In this document: one piece after another, positions 17,160 through 25,423 of the stretch
How positions within the stretch are numbered: the stretch's first letter is position 1
Layout of the letters: each line of letters opens with the position of its first letter
Assembly (NCBI GenBank): GCA_046732895.1
Contig: JBKPNZ010000059.1
Span: 1 to 64,000, forward strand
DNA from: JBKPNZ01 sp046732895
GTDB taxonomy: Bacteria > Actinomycetota > Thermoleophilia > Solirubrobacterales > 70-9
Direction: 5' to 3'
Length of the DNA stretch: 64,000 bases
Program-made: the position numbers and the translations under genes
Notes under the pieces: generated by a model
The model's input: the letters and a program-made list of their open reading frames with translations, nothing else
Databases searched by the model: none
Told to the model about the DNA's origin: nothing

Positions 17160-18634
17160 AGCTGCCGGAGACCACGGCCAAGCGGGTGCGGCTGGCAGTG
17201 ATCGTGGTCGCGCTCGTCGCCGGCATCTGGCTGCTCGAGCACCAGCTCGGATCGCTCGATCTGGAGAAGCTGCTTCAAGACGTCTCGAAGGCGCTCGGCG
17301 ACTGGACATATCTGCTCGTCGGCGCCTTCGCGTTCCTCGAGACGGGCGCCTTCGTCGGGCTCGTGGTTCCTGGGGAAACGGTGATCATGCTGGGAGGGGC
17401 CGTGGCGGGTCAGGGGGAGACCTCGATCGCGCTTACGGTCGCGATCGTCTGGCTGTGCGCGTGGGCAGGCGACACGGCGAGCTTCTTCATCGGGCGACGG
17501 CTCGGGCGCGAGTTCATCCTTCGCCATGGGCCGCGGGTACGGATCACGCACGAGCGCTTCGAGCAGGTGGAGGCCTACTTCCGGCGGTATGGCGGGAGGA
17601 CGATCCTGATCGGGCGGTTCATCGGCCTGGTGAGGGCGCTGGCGCCGTTCACGGCCGGGAGCTCGGGGATGCGGTACCGGGCGTTCGTCCCCTACAGCAT
17701 CCTCGGGACCGGCGCCTGGGCGGCCGCGTTCTCGGTAATCGGGTATTTCGCATCGCAGAGCCTCAACCAGGCGAAAGATGTCGTGGGCAAGGGGCTCTTC
17801 CTGTTCGCGCTGACGATCGGTGCGATCGTGGGGATCGTCATGGCCATCCGGTACCTGCGGGTTCCGCAGAACCGCGCCCGCGTGGTGAGCCGGATGGAGT
17901 CGAACCGGCTGCTGCGGCCGCTGCTCGGGCTCGCGAGGAGGGTGCAGCCGCCGGCGCGCTTCGTCTGGAACCGGATCACGCCCGGCGAGCTCGGGTTGCA
18001 GTTCACGGCGCTGATGGCGGCGCTAGCGGTCGCAACCTTCGTGCTCGTTGCCTATGCGAGCGCCGTCTCCGCCGACCCCGGGCCGACGCCTGGGGATACG
18101 GCGGCATTCGACGTCGTCCGCGACATCCAGTCGGCGTGGCTCACGCACGTCGCCAAGGTGGTCACAGCGCTCGGTTCGGCGCCGGTGGTGCTGCCCGTCG
18201 CCGTGGTGGCGGCGGTCTGGCTGGGCGTGCGGCGGCACTGGGTGGAGCTCGTGGTGCTCGCGGTGGCGGTGGTCATCATCTTCGTAGGCGTCGACGCGAT
18301 CAAGGCGGCGACGGATCGCCCGCGGCCACCGGATCCATTGACCGGCTCGAGCGGCTCGGCGTATCCGAGCGGCCATGCGGCTCACGCGGTGCTCTTCGTG
18401 TGGCTCGCGCTGACGGCCACCGTACGGTTGCGGCCGGGGCGCGCGGGTGCGTCGGCGCTGATCGCGGCGGGGATCGCGTTGACGGTCGCGGTCGGCCTCT
18501 CCCGGGTGTACCTGCGCGTGCACTACATGAGCGACGTGAGCGGCGGATGGGCGCTGGGGGTCGCCGCGTTCGCCCTGTGTGCCGCCGTGGCCATGCTCGT
18601 GACCCATCTGGGTCGCGGGCAATCGTCAGAATAG
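17156..18634 (+). CDS. DedA - PAP2 phosphatase fusion membrane protein
   Basis: 492 residues with two joined membrane domains. Residues about 1-220 are DedA/VTT-type: ETGAFVGLVVPGETVIMLGG, FFIGRRLGRE, and FIGLVRALAPFTAGSSGM, with the conserved R and FxPGE/RF-type motifs. Residues about 280-490 are a PAP2 phosphatase with all three motifs: KAATDRPRPP (about 382), PSGHAAHA (about 403) and SRVYLRVHYMSD (about 448-459), so both the nucleophilic His and the acid/base His are present. DedA proteins are now linked to undecaprenyl-phosphate translocation and PAP2 enzymes to undecaprenyl-pyrophosphate dephosphorylation. The fusion, coupled to ispE, suggests lipid-carrier recycling. That function is inferred. 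Confidence 0.88.
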   Translation: MKLPETTAKRVRLAVIVVALVAGIWLLEHQLGSLDLEKLLQDVSKALGDWTYLLVGAFAFLETGAFVGLVVPGETVIMLGGAVAGQGETSIALTVAIVWLCAWAGDTASFFIGRRLGREFILRHGPRVRITHERFEQVEAYFRRYGGRTILIGRFIGLVRALAPFTAGSSGMRYRAFVPYSILGTGAWAAAFSVIGYFASQSLNQAKDVVGKGLFLFALTIGAIVGIVMAIRYLRVPQNRARVVSRMESNRLLRPLLGLARRVQPPARFVWNRITPGELGLQFTALMAALAVATFVLVAYASAVSADPGPTPGDTAAFDVVRDIQSAWLTHVAKVVTALGSAPVVLPVAVVAAVWLGVRRHWVELVVLAVAVVIIFVGVDAIKAATDRPRPPDPLTGSSGSAYPSGHAAHAVLFVWLALTATVRLRPGRAGASALIAAGIALTVAVGLSRVYLRVHYMSDVSGGWALGVAAFALCAAVAMLVTHLGRGQSSE

Positions 18635-18639
18635 GGGTC

Positions 18640-18888
18640 GTGCTGCCGCTGGCGATCCAGATCGACAAGTACGTCTACTACCTGTTCGGCGGTGCGGCCC
18701 TGATCAGTGCGCTCGCGTTTGCAGCGTTGATCCTGGCCCCCGCGCTCGGTGCGTACGGCCGCACCTGGGAGAAGGCGACCGCAGCGCTGCTCTCGCTGTT
18801 CGTGTTCTTGGCTCTGCTCGCGCTGGGGGTGGCGATCGGTCTGGCGGTCGTCTATTTCTGGGACGACATCTACGGTCTCTTCTCGTAG
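18640..18888 (+). CDS. Small membrane protein, unknown function
   Basis: 82 residues from the GTG at 18640, five bases after the DedA-PAP2 stop. Two hydrophobic segments (about residues 14-36 and 48-74) are separated by a short loop GAYGRTWEK; the protein ends FWDDIYGLFS. No family is recognised and no cysteine or catalytic pattern is visible. The tight spacing suggests co-transcription with the fusion. The longer open frame upstream is a shadow of the preceding genes. Confidence 0.6.
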   Translation: MLPLAIQIDKYVYYLFGGAALISALAFAALILAPALGAYGRTWEKATAALLSLFVFLALLALGVAIGLAVVYFWDDIYGLFS

Positions 18889-18933
18889 GCATTTCCCGCC
18901 GCCCGGTGAGCGGGGGCCTGCCAGAATTCCCCA

Positions 18934-20181
18934 GTGAGCTCCAAGCCCGCCACTTCAAAAACCCCTGCAAAGACAGGGGATCCGGGGATGTTGGGAGCGC
19001 TCTCCGCGGCGATTGAGGAGGGCGCAGGCCTGCCTGCGGTCGCTCGCGTGGCGGCAAAGGTGCTCGGTGCGAGCGTCGCGATCATCGATCGCTCGAGCGC
19101 CGTGCTGGCGGTTGCGGCGGGATCGTCGGCGGAGGAGGGGAAGCTGCTCGAGGGCGGGGAGGGGATCACGACGACCGAGCTGCGGGTGGCCGACGCGGTC
19201 GTGGGAGAGCTCCGCTACCGGGCCAAGGGCGGGGCGCCCGATGCCTCGCTCACGCGCATGGTGTCGACGCTGCTCGCGCTGGAGCTGGAGCGCTCGCGCG
19301 CGCCCGACTGGGCGTCGGACGAGGCGGCGGGGCAGTTCGTGCGGGCACTGCTCTCGCGCTCGGTGACCGATCGCGGGGACATCGTCGCGCGCGCCGCCGA
19401 GCTTGGTGCGGACCTCGATGCCGGCGCGGGCGTCGTCTTCGCCCGGGCGATGCCGGTCGTTGCGCAGACGGGTGAGTGGCGGGCGCGGGTGTTGACGGTC
19501 GGACTGCGGGCGCTGCGGGCCGTGAGCGGTGCGTCGTTGGCGACGCTCGCCGAGGAGAGCGCGAGCGAGCCAGCCGAGATCCAGGCGATCGTTCCGGCGG
19601 CGGATGAGGCGCAGCTGACGCGGGCGACGCAGGCGCTCGAGCGGGAGCTGGCGGCCTCGCTGGCAGGGTTTCACGCTGCGGTCGCGCGGAGCCGCTGGGT
19701 TCAGGATCCGGTCGATCTCTACCGCGCGGGCAAGGAGGCGCTGCTGGCAGCGAACGTGGCGGAGGCCGAGGGGGAGGGGGTGCTGGCATTCGAGGACACG
19801 GGGTCCTACCGCTTGCTCCTCCCGGCGATGAGCGAGGACCCGGGTGAGCTCGAGCGGTTCTACGAGGAGACGGTCGCGCCGCTTGCCGCGTACGACGAGC
19901 AGTACGAGACGGAGCTGGTGGCCACGATCGAGGCGTACCTTGAGAACGACGGGAATGTGACGCCGACGGCGGAGAGCCTGTTCACGCATCGGCATACGGT
20001 GCGCTACCGCCTCGAGCGGGTGAAGGAGCTGTGCGGCCACGACATCTCCTCGACGCAGGGGCGGGAGGCGCTTGGGTTCGGCCTGAAGGCGATGAGGGTG
20101 TTGGGCATTGCGCCGCCGCGGGGCCCGGCGATGGAGCCGGGGACCGAGGCCGGGAAGGTGCGCCGGCCGAAGGAGGACTAG
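18934..20181 (+). CDS. PucR/CdaR-type transcriptional regulator
   Basis: 415 residues, GTG start. The N-terminal GAF-like part (about residues 20-110) and a middle domain are followed by the PucR C-terminal helix-turn-helix: ATIEAYLENDGNVTPTAESL with LFTHRHTVRYRLERVKELCG at about residues 330-375. This HTH_30 motif is diagnostic. Relatives regulate purine, sugar-diacid or amino-acid catabolism; the ligand is unknown here. Its TAG stop overlaps that of the convergent dipeptidase gene in the palindrome CTAG. Confidence 0.88.
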   Translation: MSSKPATSKTPAKTGDPGMLGALSAAIEEGAGLPAVARVAAKVLGASVAIIDRSSAVLAVAAGSSAEEGKLLEGGEGITTTELRVADAVVGELRYRAKGGAPDASLTRMVSTLLALELERSRAPDWASDEAAGQFVRALLSRSVTDRGDIVARAAELGADLDAGAGVVFARAMPVVAQTGEWRARVLTVGLRALRAVSGASLATLAEESASEPAEIQAIVPAADEAQLTRATQALERELAASLAGFHAAVARSRWVQDPVDLYRAGKEALLAANVAEAEGEGVLAFEDTGSYRLLLPAMSEDPGELERFYEETVAPLAAYDEQYETELVATIEAYLENDGNVTPTAESLFTHRHTVRYRLERVKELCGHDISSTQGREALGFGLKAMRVLGIAPPRGPAMEPGTEAGKVRRPKED

Positions 20182-21356
20182 GCGGCGGGGGCTCCGCGCC
20201 ACCCGGTGCGCAGGACCCGCAGGGCGTTGCCGGAGGCGATGAGCTCGCCGTCGTCGGCGCCGTAGCGGTCGAGTAGCGCGTCCTCGACGCGCACGAGGTC
20301 GGTGGCGGTCTCGATCTCCGAGAGGGTTGGCTTGATGAAGCCGTCGAGGTCGGTGCCGATGCCGACGTGGCGGTGGGAGCCCGTGATGGCGGCGATGTGA
20401 TCGATGTGGTGGGCGAGGACGTCGAAGGATTGATCGAAGCCGCGGGGTCGTGACATGTGGATGCCGTCGTTCGCCTGGTGCGCGGCCATGATCAGGCCGA
20501 TGACTCCGTTGCGGGCGGCGATGCGCTCGACCCCGATCGCGTCCAGGTTGTACTCCTGGCGGCCCGAGCGGTAGGCGCTGTGGCTGGCGATGACGGGAAT
20601 GGCCTTGTCGGGGTCGAGTTCGTCGAGGAGGTCGAGGGCCTGCGTGAGGGAGCGGGGGCTCATGTGGCTGACGTCGACGAGGATGCCCTCGCGCACCATT
20701 GCCGTGATGAGCGCGCGTCCGAGCTCGGAGAGCCCGTCATCGGGCTGGGGGAAGAGGAAGTTGTAGAGCGGGTCGGGGAGGAAGGGGATGGCGTTGGCGT
20801 TGGTGGCGACCTTGCGCCAGAAGAGGTGGGCGAGGGTGACGTATGCGGCGCCGCGCCGGGCGAGCTCGGTGACGTTGGCGTCGATGTCGGCCGGCGTGCC
20901 GCCGAAGTGGAAGCCGCCCTCGACGCAGTGGACGAGGGCGATTTCGCCGGCGCTGATCGCCTGCTCGAGCTCGGCGGGGTTGTGGGCGACGCGGGCGTGT
21001 CCAGGGTGGGTGGCCACCTCGGTCTCGACAAGGTCGATCTGGCGGAGCAGCGACTGGAAGTAGCCGGTGTCGGGCGGAGCGGGGTAGGCCTTGCCGAGGT
21101 CCATCTCGTCGAAGGGGGAGTAGAGGACGGAGAGGGCGACGCCGACGCCACCGTCGCCGAGCTGGGGGAGGGTGACGCGCGGGCCGGAGTCGAACGTGCG
21201 GTAGTTCGCAAAGCGGCTGGCGAGGCCGACCAGCGCGCCGCGGATGGAGTCGAGCAGCCGCCAGCGCCCCTTCTGCGAGCGCACCAGGTCGAGGACGTCG
21301 TCGTGGCCCTCGGGAACGAGGTGCATGGGGTAGTGGGAGTGGAGGTCGACGATCAC
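20178..21356 (-). CDS. Membrane dipeptidase (peptidase family M19)
   Basis: 392 residues, GTG start. M19 features: N-terminal metal site VDLHSHYPMHL, ALVHCVEGG with the bridging Glu, VDVSHM, VIASHSAYR, and GIGTDLDGF near the C-terminus. Family enzymes are zinc-dependent dipeptidases, often acting on D-containing or modified dipeptides. No signal peptide is visible, so a cytosolic location is likely. It is convergent with the PucR-type gene and close to the tRNA-Gln on the same strand. Confidence 0.88.
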   Translation of the reverse strand: MIVDLHSHYPMHLVPEGHDDVLDLVRSQKGRWRLLDSIRGALVGLASRFANYRTFDSGPRVTLPQLGDGGVGVALSVLYSPFDEMDLGKAYPAPPDTGYFQSLLRQIDLVETEVATHPGHARVAHNPAELEQAISAGEIALVHCVEGGFHFGGTPADIDANVTELARRGAAYVTLAHLFWRKVATNANAIPFLPDPLYNFLFPQPDDGLSELGRALITAMVREGILVDVSHMSPRSLTQALDLLDELDPDKAIPVIASHSAYRSGRQEYNLDAIGVERIAARNGVIGLIMAAHQANDGIHMSRPRGFDQSFDVLAHHIDHIAAITGSHRHVGIGTDLDGFIKPTLSEIETATDLVRVEDALLDRYGADDGELIASGNALRVLRTGWRGAPAA

Positions 21357-21429
21357 GCGCCGATCCTCTCAGCAACCGCCGTGGCTTGCAGGTATGGCCC
21401 TGATCGAACCTGCGAGGTCGCACGTTGAG

Positions 21430-21500
21430 CTCCGGGGGGAGGATTCCAACCTCCGCTGCCAGGACCAAAACCTGGAGTGCTCGCGCTACACCACCCCGGA
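21430..21500 (-). tRNA. tRNA-Gln (anticodon TTG)
   Basis: On the minus strand a 71-nt cloverleaf can be folded. Acceptor TCCGGGG pairs with CCCCGGA (7 bp), anticodon stem CCAGG/CCTGG encloses loop TTTTGGT (anticodon TTG, reads CAA), and T stem GGAGG/CCTCC encloses loop TTGGAAT. The D stem is GTGT/GCAC (three Watson-Crick pairs plus one wobble) with a short loop AGCGCGA. Discriminator base is G; CCA is not encoded. Position 56 is G rather than the near-universal C, and position 19 reads as C, so the tertiary 19-56 pair appears inverted. A tRNA-Gln beside glmU is, from memory, also seen in other actinobacteria. Confidence 0.85.
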
Positions 21501-21561
21501 GAGGCCACGCAGTTTACGCGCGAGATTCCGTCCGGTTCCGGCCTGCGAACATACGTTCGCA

Positions 21562-22395
21562 ATGCCGCGATACACAACAGGAAGCAAGGATTGCGATCGC
21601 GGCGTCCCATTCATACGCGGAGACCCTTCGCCGCGTGGGTCTTCGCCCCGCTGGCGGGAATCACGCCCTCTTCCGAAAGTACGTCGACGAGGTGTGGCGC
21701 ATCTCGACGGATCATTTCGACCCCTACCACGCCTCGCGAACTGGACAGCGGCGCCACAAGCCACGGCCGCTCTCAGAGATCCTCATCGAAGGATCCAGCT
21801 ATCCGCGCGCCAAGCTGAAGGCACGGCTCTACCAGGAAGGTCTGAGCAGCCGATCTGCGAGCTCTGCGGGCAGGGGGAGATCTGGAAGGGTCGGCGCATG
21901 TCGGTGATCCTCGATCACATCAACGGCGTGCCCGACGACAACCGGCTCGAGAACCTCCGCATCGTCTGTCCCAACTGTGCCGCAACGCTGGACACCCATT
22001 GCGCCCGGAAGAACAAGAAGCCTCCGACGTATCGCGACTGCGTTCGCTGCGGGGACCCCTTCGTGGTGCGGAGACCTGAGCAGCGGTACTGCGCGCGCAA
22101 CTGCGGCAGTCGCTGGGATCGAGGTGCTGCAGCGCTGAATGGCAAGGGTCAGTTAGGTCGGGCGCAGCCACAGCAACGAAACGTAGATCGGCCGTCCTAC
22201 GAGCGGCTGCTCACTGAGATCGAGCAACTCGGGTATTCGGGCGTTGGCCGCAAGTACGGAAACTCCGACAACGCGATCCGGAAATGGGTGCGTCAGTACG
22301 AGCGCGAGCGGGCGCTCGACGACGGGCGCGACCCGACCGTGGTCGAGATTCCGAACCGTACGTGGCCGAATCGGCGTGACCGTGACGCTGCGTGA
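21562..22395 (+). pseudogene. HNH endonuclease, frameshifted
   Basis: Two frames together spell one HNH protein. The first part (about 21581-21850) reads SHSYAETLRRVGLRPAGGNH and STDHFDPYHA, ending RLYQEGL. The rest, one frame away, reads PICELCGQGEIWKGRRM, then LDHINGVPDDNRLENLRIVC (HNH core), CPNCAATLDTHC, a second zinc knuckle CVRCGDPF...RYCARNCG and a C-terminal HTH-like SDNAIRKWVRQYE. A one-base deletion near 21843-21852 explains the break; no slippery heptamer is visible. The true start is unclear: the ATG at 21562 is in the second frame. It is either a decayed selfish or defence nuclease or a sequencing error. It lies 61 nt from the tRNA-Gln. Confidence 0.7.
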
Positions 22396-22431
22396 CGTGG
22401 CGGCGATCTCCCCGAAACGCGCTCCTGCCCG

Positions 22432-22437
22432 TACGAT
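22432..22437 (+). promoter_or_regulatory. -10-like hexamer of glmU
   Basis: TACGAT lies 6 nt before the GTG at 22444, with no Shine-Dalgarno sequence. It supports the GTG over the upstream TTG at 22438 and suggests a leaderless glmU-prs mRNA. Confidence 0.45.
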
Positions 22438-22443
22438 TTGCAG

Positions 22444-23868
22444 GTGAGCGGCGGTCACACGGTGCTGATCATGGCCGCGGGCGAGGGCACCAGGATGCGC
22501 TCGTCGCGGCCGAAGGTCCTGCACGAGGTCTGTGGACGCGCGATGGTCGCGTGGCCGGTCGCCGCCGCGCGCGCGGCCGGCGCCCAGCGCGTCGCCGTCA
22601 TCGTCTCGCCGAACCATGACCTGTCCGCGGTGCTACCGGATGGCACCGAATCCGTCGTCCAGCCCGAGCCCGACGGCACCGGCGGCGCGATCCGCGCCGC
22701 CCTCGACATCGTGCGCGACTCGGAGACCGTCGTCGTCGTGCCGGGCGACCACCCCCTCATCTCGGGCGAGCTCCTCGCATCGATGCTGGCCGCCCACGAC
22801 GCGGCCGGCGCGGCCGGCACGGTGATGACGGTCCAACTCGACGAGGCGGGTAGCTACGGCCGCATCGTCCGCGACTCCACCGGAGCCGTTGAGCGCATCG
22901 TCGAGACGAAGCATCCAGAATCCGTCCCGGCGGACATCCTCGCCATCCGTGAGATCTCCACCAGCACCTTCGCCTTCGCGGCGGCACCCCTGGCCGCGGC
23001 TGTCGAGCGCCTCGACAACGACAACGACGCGGGGGAGTACTACCTCGGCGACGTGCTCCCCCTCCTGCGCGCCGACGGGCACACGGTTGCCGCCTACGCC
23101 GCGCCAGACCCTGCCGCCAACCTCGGCGTGAACACCCGCGCCGACCTCGCGATCGCCGCCGCCGAGGCGCGCCGGCGCATCCTCCATACGCACATGCTCG
23201 CCGGCGTCACGATCACCGATCCGGCGGCCACCTGGATCGACGCGGACATCGAGATCGAGGCCGACGCCGTGATCGAGCCCGGCTCAACCCTGCGCGGCGC
23301 CACCAAGGTCGGCGCCTCGAGCGTCGTCGGCCCCCACACCACGCTGCTCGATTCCAGCCTGGGCGACAACGTCACCGTCCGGCAGTCCTTCCTCGACCAC
23401 TGCGACGTCGCCGACGGCTGCACCATCGGTCCATTCACCTACCTTCGCCCCGGGGCGGAGCTGGCCGACGGCGTGAAGGCCGGAGCCTTCGTCGAGATCA
23501 AGAACTCCCACGTCGGCGCCGGCGCCAAGGTCCCGCACCTCTCCTACATCGGCGACGCCGACGTCGGTGCTCGCGCCAACCTCGGCGCCAGCACGATCAC
23601 CGCCAACTACGACGGCTTCCGCAAGAGCCGCACGAAGATCGGGGAAGGTGCGCGAATCTCCGTGCATACCTCATTGGTCGCACCGGTCGGAATCGGCGAC
23701 GACGCCTACACTGGTGCCGGTTCGGTGATCACCCGCGATGTCCCCGCAGGAGCGCTCGGCATCGGCCGCGCGAAGCAGGAGAACCTCGAGGGTTACGCCG
23801 AGCGCCGAGCAAAGCAGGCCGAGAGCGACGAGACCGACGAGAGCGACGCGAGCGGGGGTTCCGAGTGA
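22444..23868 (+). CDS. glmU: Bifunctional GlcN-1-P acetyltransferase / UDP-GlcNAc pyrophosphorylase
   Basis: 474 residues from the GTG at 22444. GlmU makes UDP-GlcNAc for peptidoglycan and surface glycans. The N-terminal uridyltransferase domain has LIMAAGEGTRMRSSRPKVLH, QPEPDGTGGA, GDHPLI and DNDNDAGEYYLGDV. The C-terminal left-handed beta-helix acetyltransferase (from about residue 250) has FTYLRPGAEL, VEIKNSHVG, HLSYIGDADVG and GASTITANYDG. Its stop overlaps the prs GTG by 4 nt, the usual glmU-prs pairing. Confidence 0.97.
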   Translation: MSGGHTVLIMAAGEGTRMRSSRPKVLHEVCGRAMVAWPVAAARAAGAQRVAVIVSPNHDLSAVLPDGTESVVQPEPDGTGGAIRAALDIVRDSETVVVVPGDHPLISGELLASMLAAHDAAGAAGTVMTVQLDEAGSYGRIVRDSTGAVERIVETKHPESVPADILAIREISTSTFAFAAAPLAAAVERLDNDNDAGEYYLGDVLPLLRADGHTVAAYAAPDPAANLGVNTRADLAIAAAEARRRILHTHMLAGVTITDPAATWIDADIEIEADAVIEPGSTLRGATKVGASSVVGPHTTLLDSSLGDNVTVRQSFLDHCDVADGCTIGPFTYLRPGAELADGVKAGAFVEIKNSHVGAGAKVPHLSYIGDADVGARANLGASTITANYDGFRKSRTKIGEGARISVHTSLVAPVGIGDDAYTGAGSVITRDVPAGALGIGRAKQENLEGYAERRAKQAESDETDESDASGGSE

Positions 23869-24911
23869 GCGTGATCGAGGAGATCGAGGAGAGCCCGCAG
23901 GTTCAGGTCGTGAGCTCGATCCCGCAGGACTACACCAAGCGCCTCATGGTCTTCGGTGGCCGCGCCTCGATGGAGCTGGCGGCCCGAATCGCCGGCCACC
24001 TCGACGTGGACGTCGGCGACGTCGACCTGCGCACCTTCGCTGACGGCGAGGTCTACTGCCGCTACAACGAGTCGATCCGTGGCGCCGACGTCTTTCTCGT
24101 CCAGTCGACCGCCGCGAACGCCGCTCAGGGGATGACTCCGAACGACGCGCTGATGGAGCTCCTGACGATGATCGACGCGGCGCAGGGCGCGTCGGCGCAC
24201 CGCATCATCGCCGTCATGCCCTGGTACGGCTACGCCCGGCAGGACAAGAAGTCCCAGCCGCGCGAGCCGATCACGGCGCGCGTCGTCGCCAAGTGCCTCG
24301 AGTCCGTCGGCGTCGACCGCGTGCTCACGATGGACCTCCACTCGGGCCAGGTGCAGGGCTTCTTCGAGGTTCCGGTCGACCACATGACGGCGATGCCCAT
24401 GCTCACCCAGTATTTCCTCGACCAGACCTTCAGCGAGGAGATCGTGATCGTCTCGCCCGACGCCGGTCGCGTGAAGGTCGCCCGCAACTTCGCCCGCAAG
24501 CTGGGGGTCCACTGGGCCGTGATGGAGAAGGAGCGTCCTGCGCAGCAGGTCGCCGAGATCGGCTACGTGGTCGGTGACGTGCGCGGCAAGACGGCCGTCC
24601 TGGTCGACGACATGATCGATACCGCCGGCACCCTCTGCGCCGCCGCCCGCACCGTCATGGACGAGGGCGCGGCCCGCGTCATCGCCTGCGCCACCCACGG
24701 CGTCTTCTCAGGCCCCGCCTACGAGCGCCTTCCGTATGAGGAGTCCGGCATCGAGCGCATCGTCGTCACCGACACGATCCCGCTCCGCCCCGGCGCGCCG
24801 GACAACCTCACCGTCCTCTCGACCGCGCAGACCCTCGCCGACTCGATCCGCCGCATCTTTGCTGACGACTCCGTGTCAGAGATTTTTGCGGGCGAGAACC
24901 AGCTCTTCTAG
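23865..24911 (+). CDS. prs: Ribose-phosphate pyrophosphokinase (PRPP synthetase)
   Basis: 348 residues, GTG start. It makes PRPP from ribose-5-phosphate and ATP for nucleotide, His and Trp synthesis. Signatures: FADGEVYCRYNESIRG, PWYGYARQDKK, MDLHSGQVQGFFEVPVDHM, and the PRPP-binding loop VLVDDMIDTAGTLCAAA (about residues 245-261). The N-terminus is extended by about 20 residues compared with the family's usual length of about 315. The TAG stop forms CTAG with the convergent gene's stop. Confidence 0.97.
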   Translation: MSVIEEIEESPQVQVVSSIPQDYTKRLMVFGGRASMELAARIAGHLDVDVGDVDLRTFADGEVYCRYNESIRGADVFLVQSTAANAAQGMTPNDALMELLTMIDAAQGASAHRIIAVMPWYGYARQDKKSQPREPITARVVAKCLESVGVDRVLTMDLHSGQVQGFFEVPVDHMTAMPMLTQYFLDQTFSEEIVIVSPDAGRVKVARNFARKLGVHWAVMEKERPAQQVAEIGYVVGDVRGKTAVLVDDMIDTAGTLCAAARTVMDEGAARVIACATHGVFSGPAYERLPYEESGIERIVVTDTIPLRPGAPDNLTVLSTAQTLADSIRRIFADDSVSEIFAGENQLF

Positions 24912-25372
24912 CCGAAGCCTGGGTCGGACACAAGCCACTCGTCCTTCACGAGGTTGAGCAGAACCGTGCGCTGCTCGTGTCCTCGCTCGCCCTTCAGCTT
25001 CAGGTTGACCTCAACTCGGGCACGCGGGCCGCTGACGTTGACGTCCGTGATCTCGGCCTCGCTGTCAGCGAGCTGCTTCTTTGCGAGCAGCGTGAGGATG
25101 TCGGGGCATCCCTTCAGGTTCGCCTGCTCGGCGATTCCCGCGGCGCGTGCCTCGATCTCACGCTCGGCATCCTTGGTGAGCAGGTCGCAGAACCGCTTGA
25201 AATCTCCGTCGGACGCGGAAGCAAAGAAGCTGGCCGCCGCCGCCTCCGCCCGCTCTGACTCGGTCGGCGGATCGTCGAACGGCCCGATGTCGCCGATCGC
25301 GAGGATCGCCAGCGCGAGGCCGGCGACGAGGAGCACGGCCGCGATGCGGCGACGTGTGACGGGATCCAACAT
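24908..25372 (-). CDS. Membrane-anchored NTF2-like small protein
   Basis: 154 residues. A short basic start (MLDPVTRRR) and one membrane segment (about residues 10-27) precede an extracytoplasmic domain beginning SERAEAAAASFFASASDGDF. That helix, a CDLL/CPDIL cysteine pair and a final strand DEWLVSDPGFG resemble the DUF4878/NTF2-like fold. It has no lipobox. It is convergent with prs (stops overlap in CTAG) and divergent from the GDPD gene. Function unknown; in Mycobacterium a lipoprotein gene occupies the same spot next to prs. Confidence 0.65.
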   Translation of the reverse strand: MLDPVTRRRIAAVLLVAGLALAILAIGDIGPFDDPPTESERAEAAAASFFASASDGDFKRFCDLLTKDAEREIEARAAGIAEQANLKGCPDILTLLAKKQLADSEAEITDVNVSGPRARVEVNLKLKGERGHEQRTVLLNLVKDEWLVSDPGFG

Positions 25373-25378
25373 GCGCCG

Positions 25379-25384
25379 ACCGTA
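25379..25384 (-). promoter_or_regulatory. -10-like hexamer of the NTF2-like gene
   Basis: On the minus strand this is TACGGT, 6 nt before the ATG at 25372, with no ribosome-binding site. Its partner on the other strand is at 25412. Confidence 0.45.
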
Positions 25385-25411
25385 CCGTCACCGGCACGCC
25401 GCCGGCGCAGA

Positions 25412-25417
25412 TAGCTT
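25412..25417 (+). promoter_or_regulatory. -10-like hexamer of the GDPD gene
   Basis: TAGCTT lies 6 nt before the ATG at 25424. Only 27 bp separate it from the divergent -10 at 25379-25384, so the two promoters must share DNA upstream of their -10 boxes. Confidence 0.45.
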
Positions 25418-25423
25418 GCCAGC

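Noticed and set aside
21842..21856. Programmed frameshift in the HNH gene
   Set aside because: No slippery heptamer, downstream structure or upstream SD-like stimulator could be seen.
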